A stretch of 64,000 nucleotides of DNA from Prostheceraeus crozeri (taxonomy: Eukaryota; Platyhelminthes; Polycladida; Euryleptidae), in the NCBI GenBank assembly GCA_907163375.1, contig CAJQUW010006289.1, positions 62,001 through 126,000 on the forward strand, in the 5' to 3' direction. The translations under genes were made by a program, and so were the position numbers. Each line of letters opens with the position of its first letter. Within the stretch, counting starts at the first letter, position 1. The notes under the pieces were generated by a model. It was not told the origin of the DNA, did not search any database, and saw only the letters and a program-made list of their open reading frames with translations. Positions 60,618 to 64,000 of the stretch are shown here, in pieces.

Positions 60618-60875
60618 GACGTATCATCCATCGTATTTGACGACCTCCATATTCCAGCCTCTTATACACCAACTCGTGGTCATCAATTTGCATTCAAAAT
60701 ACCTGAATTCAGACTTCGGTGTAGAGAATTCTCAATTGACGTTGTAAATCACAGGAATTCCCTCACCAGAGAAGAAATAAATCTCCCTTCAGTGAATCAT
60801 TTCAAATCGAGTTTAAAAGTCAGTCAATACTTAACTAATCACGTGCCTATTATACTAAATCACGTGCAAAGATGA
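60618..60875 (+). pseudogene. LINE RT C-terminal fragment (CR1-like)
   Basis: An 85-codon frame (without ATG) reads FDDLHIPASYTPTRGHQFAF, then RLRCREFSIDVVNHRNSLTR and NLPSVNHFKSSLKVSQYL, ending in TGA at 60873-60875. The TRGH...R.R..FS..V...NSL....V..PS...FKS.L pattern is the extreme C-terminus of CR1/jockey-like ORF2 proteins. The rest is absent. It differs from the LINE at 46816-59939, so it is another family or an old copy. Confidence 0.7.
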
Positions 60876-63800
60876 CTTTGCATTTGATTATAATAAAAAT
60901 TAAAATTTTGAATAAACACATTTAGTGCTTTGCATTTGATAGCAAAATAATGAACTACAGACATTGCGCATCATCGTTTTTGTTTGCCATTCAATAATCT
61001 CCGCCAATGATGATATAAAAGAGAAATATAAAATCTTTTGAATATGAAATCTTTTCATGCATTTGTTCGGTGCAGGAGATTAATGTCATCAACTGATGCG
61101 CAGTCATGCTCTCCATAGTCATTATTCACCGATGCCGAGATTTCAAGAGAATACCGACCAGTAAGACACACTTAAATGATCTGCGTCATTTCTCTTTTTT
61201 AGCTTGAGAACACGTAAAGCAGTTGGAAAATTATTTGAGTCGACAACCATATCTGATAACTTGTTTTTCAAAATGATCAGCACTTAGCTGAGACTTTTGC
61301 TAAAGTGTACATTAACAATATTTGTAACTGCTGATATAAGCACAACATTTACAGCTATACATGAATCATCAAACATATTGGCAGCAGTTGTGTTCAAACT
61401 TGAACAACATCGTATTCAGAAACTGCCACGTAAGTTATGCAAAATTTCAATTGATTCTCATGCTTTCCATTTTCATCGCAAATCAGCTAGCCGTGCACAA
61501 AAATAGAAAAGTCTCTATTTTCAAATATGTTTATTTATGTTAATCTCCTATTCGCTGTATTTCTGGACATATTTTAAAATTTACAGTCTGCCCATCTCAA
61601 ATTTACAAGAAATTGTGAAAGAATGACAATAAATGAAGTACAAGCAAAAAGCGTCTTGCCAAGCATTCTTTCTGTGTGTTGCTCGTCTGAAAAGGTTGAC
61701 AAATGAAAGAAATTGTGATGCTGTTAATGAATCAGCAATCCCAATGATTGTGGTAGCTGTAGGGATTGAAAGTTAAATATATAGGTCAGATGATAGCCAC
61801 GATTTAATACATAAATATATTAATTAAATATGCACAAAAGAGTGCAGAGTACCAGTTCACTTTTGGGCATAGAATTGAATGCTATCCACAGACTTGAACA
61901 ATTCGATCATACAATACCTTAGCAGCCGTAGACGTTGCATTTTCTCCTGCAAAGGCGAATCAGTGTGACTCAGAGTGGCTCCAAATAACCTATATAATTG
62001 CTGGAAAAGGATATAGACTGCGCAACGTTGGGCTAGTATGGCCGGATTCATCATGTGGTCAATAATCGCAAAATGAATTCAATAATCAAGTGAACGATCG
62101 CTTCAAAAAAAATTGTTGCTCTTTTACTTTGGAAGCTATTTGTCTCACTTTGGTTTCGCTACTTTATGTGCAATTATGTGCATTATTGAAAATTGAATTT
62201 CTCAAGCTGGTCTCATCTGCAAAGCTTCCATATGATTCGGCTGGCCGATCTGGTCTCCTCTGGTTGTATTACTGATTTTTGCTGACATTCCAGACATTCC
62301 ATTATCTAGGTCTAGTTTTGGCCATCCGAACTATCTTGGAACACGGGATGGCAGCTTTGTTGTACTTGTCCCGTCAGAATTGCACAGAGAGAATTTTTCG
62401 TTGTTGATTTATACACGACAATTCACGTACTCAACATGCAAGTTTGCTCTTAGAACATCAAAACGTGTTCTGTCATCACAATGACTTTCAGCATTTCATA
62501 CATCAGTTTCATCTAAATTTTATACAGATCCCACATTTCTGATTTTTACTGACTGGAATACAAGTTGGAACGCCGTGGCTCATAATGTACTTAAACGTAT
62601 TTTCAACATGTATTTTAGCAATGCTTGTTACAATAAACAAATAGTGCTTTTGTATTTCGAAAAGCTTGTACAATATTTTTGTCTGAATCTTTTTCTGCCT
62701 TTAATCTTTACCGGTGAAATTTTAAAGTTCTATAAAATGAATTGTTAAAATTGTTAAAATTTTCCAAGGACATTTTCGTTCGTATGGCTAACATTTATAC
62801 AGGACTACTTGGCAGGTCACTGCAAATAGCACGTCTAGTATAATTATGAATTCCCTTAGCAGGTGAATACTTTTAAAGCTCACTTTTTTAAATTTCAAAA
62901 TTAACCCATCACGAGACTCACGTTTCGCAAACTTGGGATGTTATTCAATATCCCACGAGATCGTATACAACTATTTGCGACTATGTCTATATGATATGTT
63001 CCAATTGCACATTTTTGAGATTAAATCCTGATAGAAATTATACACATATGCCATGTTATCAACTACAGGCTTGAATATAGCCGATAGCATACTGAACATA
63101 TTCTGAGGAAGAGCATGGTATTTACTCGTGCATCAGTATTATTTCACTCGCAATTGTGTGCTCAATTATGAAAATTTGCTATGAGAACGCTATACACGCG
63201 AATAATGCGATAACTACACAGATTATTTTCTCAGTGTATGCCTAATCATCCACACCTGTTTTCTATTGAGGGTTGTGTGCATTGATATTTTGATACATTT
63301 TGTCTAGATTATAGAGATAATCGTCTGTTGATAAATAAACTTAAATGTTCTGATGTGGCGATGACATTCTGGCTCATGGAACTCGTTAACATTGATATGC
63401 AGGTCCGCTTCACTTTAAATTTTAAAATTTCGATTACCACTTTTGTGACATGAAAGTCGCATGCCGTTGAATGTTGGAAAGATCAAAGGAATAGCATCCG
63501 TATAATCAATAGCAGCCGAAATACCTTTGAAAAAACGGATTCATTCCTCCATGAAATCCCGAAGTGGCTTATCATGTCGTGGAAGAAGAGGCTTCACTAT
63601 CTGCCTTCTGAAGTACTTCACTGCGACTAGCAATAGCGAAAACAAGCAATTCTGACATGACAGACATGTAAGATATCATCAATGAATTTCTTTGCCATAG
63701 TTACTCATCATTATTAGGCCTTTTTCTTTATTTTTTTTCTTTAATTTGATTTGTGCTTTCTTATACGAACGAATATCAACATGTAAACCACATTGCTGTT

Positions 63801-64000
63801 TATCTTTGTACTCATTCTGCTTATATTTTTGCTTCATCTTTGCACTTACTTAGTATTATCCACTTATCAACTCTTTTGTTTTCTTCTGCTGCCTCGACCC
63901 TTCCCGAGTGCGCGCTCTTTATTAATTGAGTATGACTTCAAATCATAAAAGGTACAATTTGCATTATTTGTCGAAGCACATTTTTATTAGAGAATAAATC
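60876..64000. other. 3.1 kb without recognised genes
   Basis: AT-rich. One exon-like segment at 62294-62484 is listed separately. No repeats with clear ends were seen. The last 300 bp are pyrimidine-rich. Confidence 0.4.
62294..62484 (+). other. Candidate terminal exon, unknown protein
   Basis: After a pyrimidine-rich tract ending GACATTCCAG, an open frame reads SRSSFGHPNYLGTRDGSFVV, then LVPSELHRENFSLLIYTRQF, and stops at 62482-62484. AATAAA lies at 62632-62637, a plausible polyadenylation signal about 150 nt after the stop. The frame is also open upstream of the putative acceptor. The protein is not recognised and no further exons were found. Confidence 0.25.

Overview
The window looks like nuclear DNA of an animal, most likely a marine invertebrate. 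It is AT-rich, gene-poor and packed with metazoan transposable elements: Penelope-like elements with GIY-YIG nucleases, RTE- and CR1/L2-type LINEs, a tRNA-derived SINE, hAT, Tc1/mariner and foldback-like DNA transposons. It also carries scattered TAGGCCTA and TACATGTA motifs of a kind common in marine invertebrates. I see no bacterial signals (operons, Shine-Dalgarno sites, long intact ORFs). I cannot name the species.

Layout. 1-5421: a Penelope-like element (PLE-1) with an inverted terminal copy, broken by a nested stack (a short insert, a 5'-truncated RTE LINE and a TA-flanked MITE). 6383-8296: a 1.9 kb hAT-type element with an exact 8-bp target duplication, containing a 102-bp hAT MITE with its own duplication. 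11.2-13.7 kb: one copy of an old segmental duplication (partner at 37.9-38.5 kb), interrupted by a hAT-like element that carries a 42-bp-stem hairpin. 15.3-18.3 kb: a SINE, a Tc1 remnant with a MITE inside it, and a complete non-autonomous hAT. 19.4-21.1 kb: a second PLE on the minus strand. 26.4-32.3 kb: three large inverted-repeat structures. 32.3-33.2 kb: an internally deleted mariner with 123-bp terminal inverted repeats (TIRs). 42.3-42.9 kb: a MITE with an 8-bp duplication. 46.8-59.9 kb: a nearly full-length CR1/L2-like LINE, split by the most striking object here.

That object (49312-58415, 9.1 kb) is a foldback-like DNA element. It has ~600-bp TIRs, an exact 8-bp duplication (GTAATTTA) whose removal restores the LINE reading frame, and arms extended inward by 175-bp tandem repeats in opposite orientation (13 units on the left, 4 plus a damaged one on the right). 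The unique core contains a mariner with 194-bp TIRs and a stretch resembling a captured, splice-flanked exon. It encodes no recognisable transposase of its own. 59.9-60.9 kb holds a GIY-YIG remnant and another LINE tail.

Host genes: none can be assigned. A few exon-like segments (27.5-27.8, 35.9-36.1, 56.2 and 62.3-62.5 kb) are listed with low confidence. All identified transposon proteins are broken by stops, frameshifts or truncation, so the region is mainly a stratified record of insertions whose relative ages can be read from the nesting.
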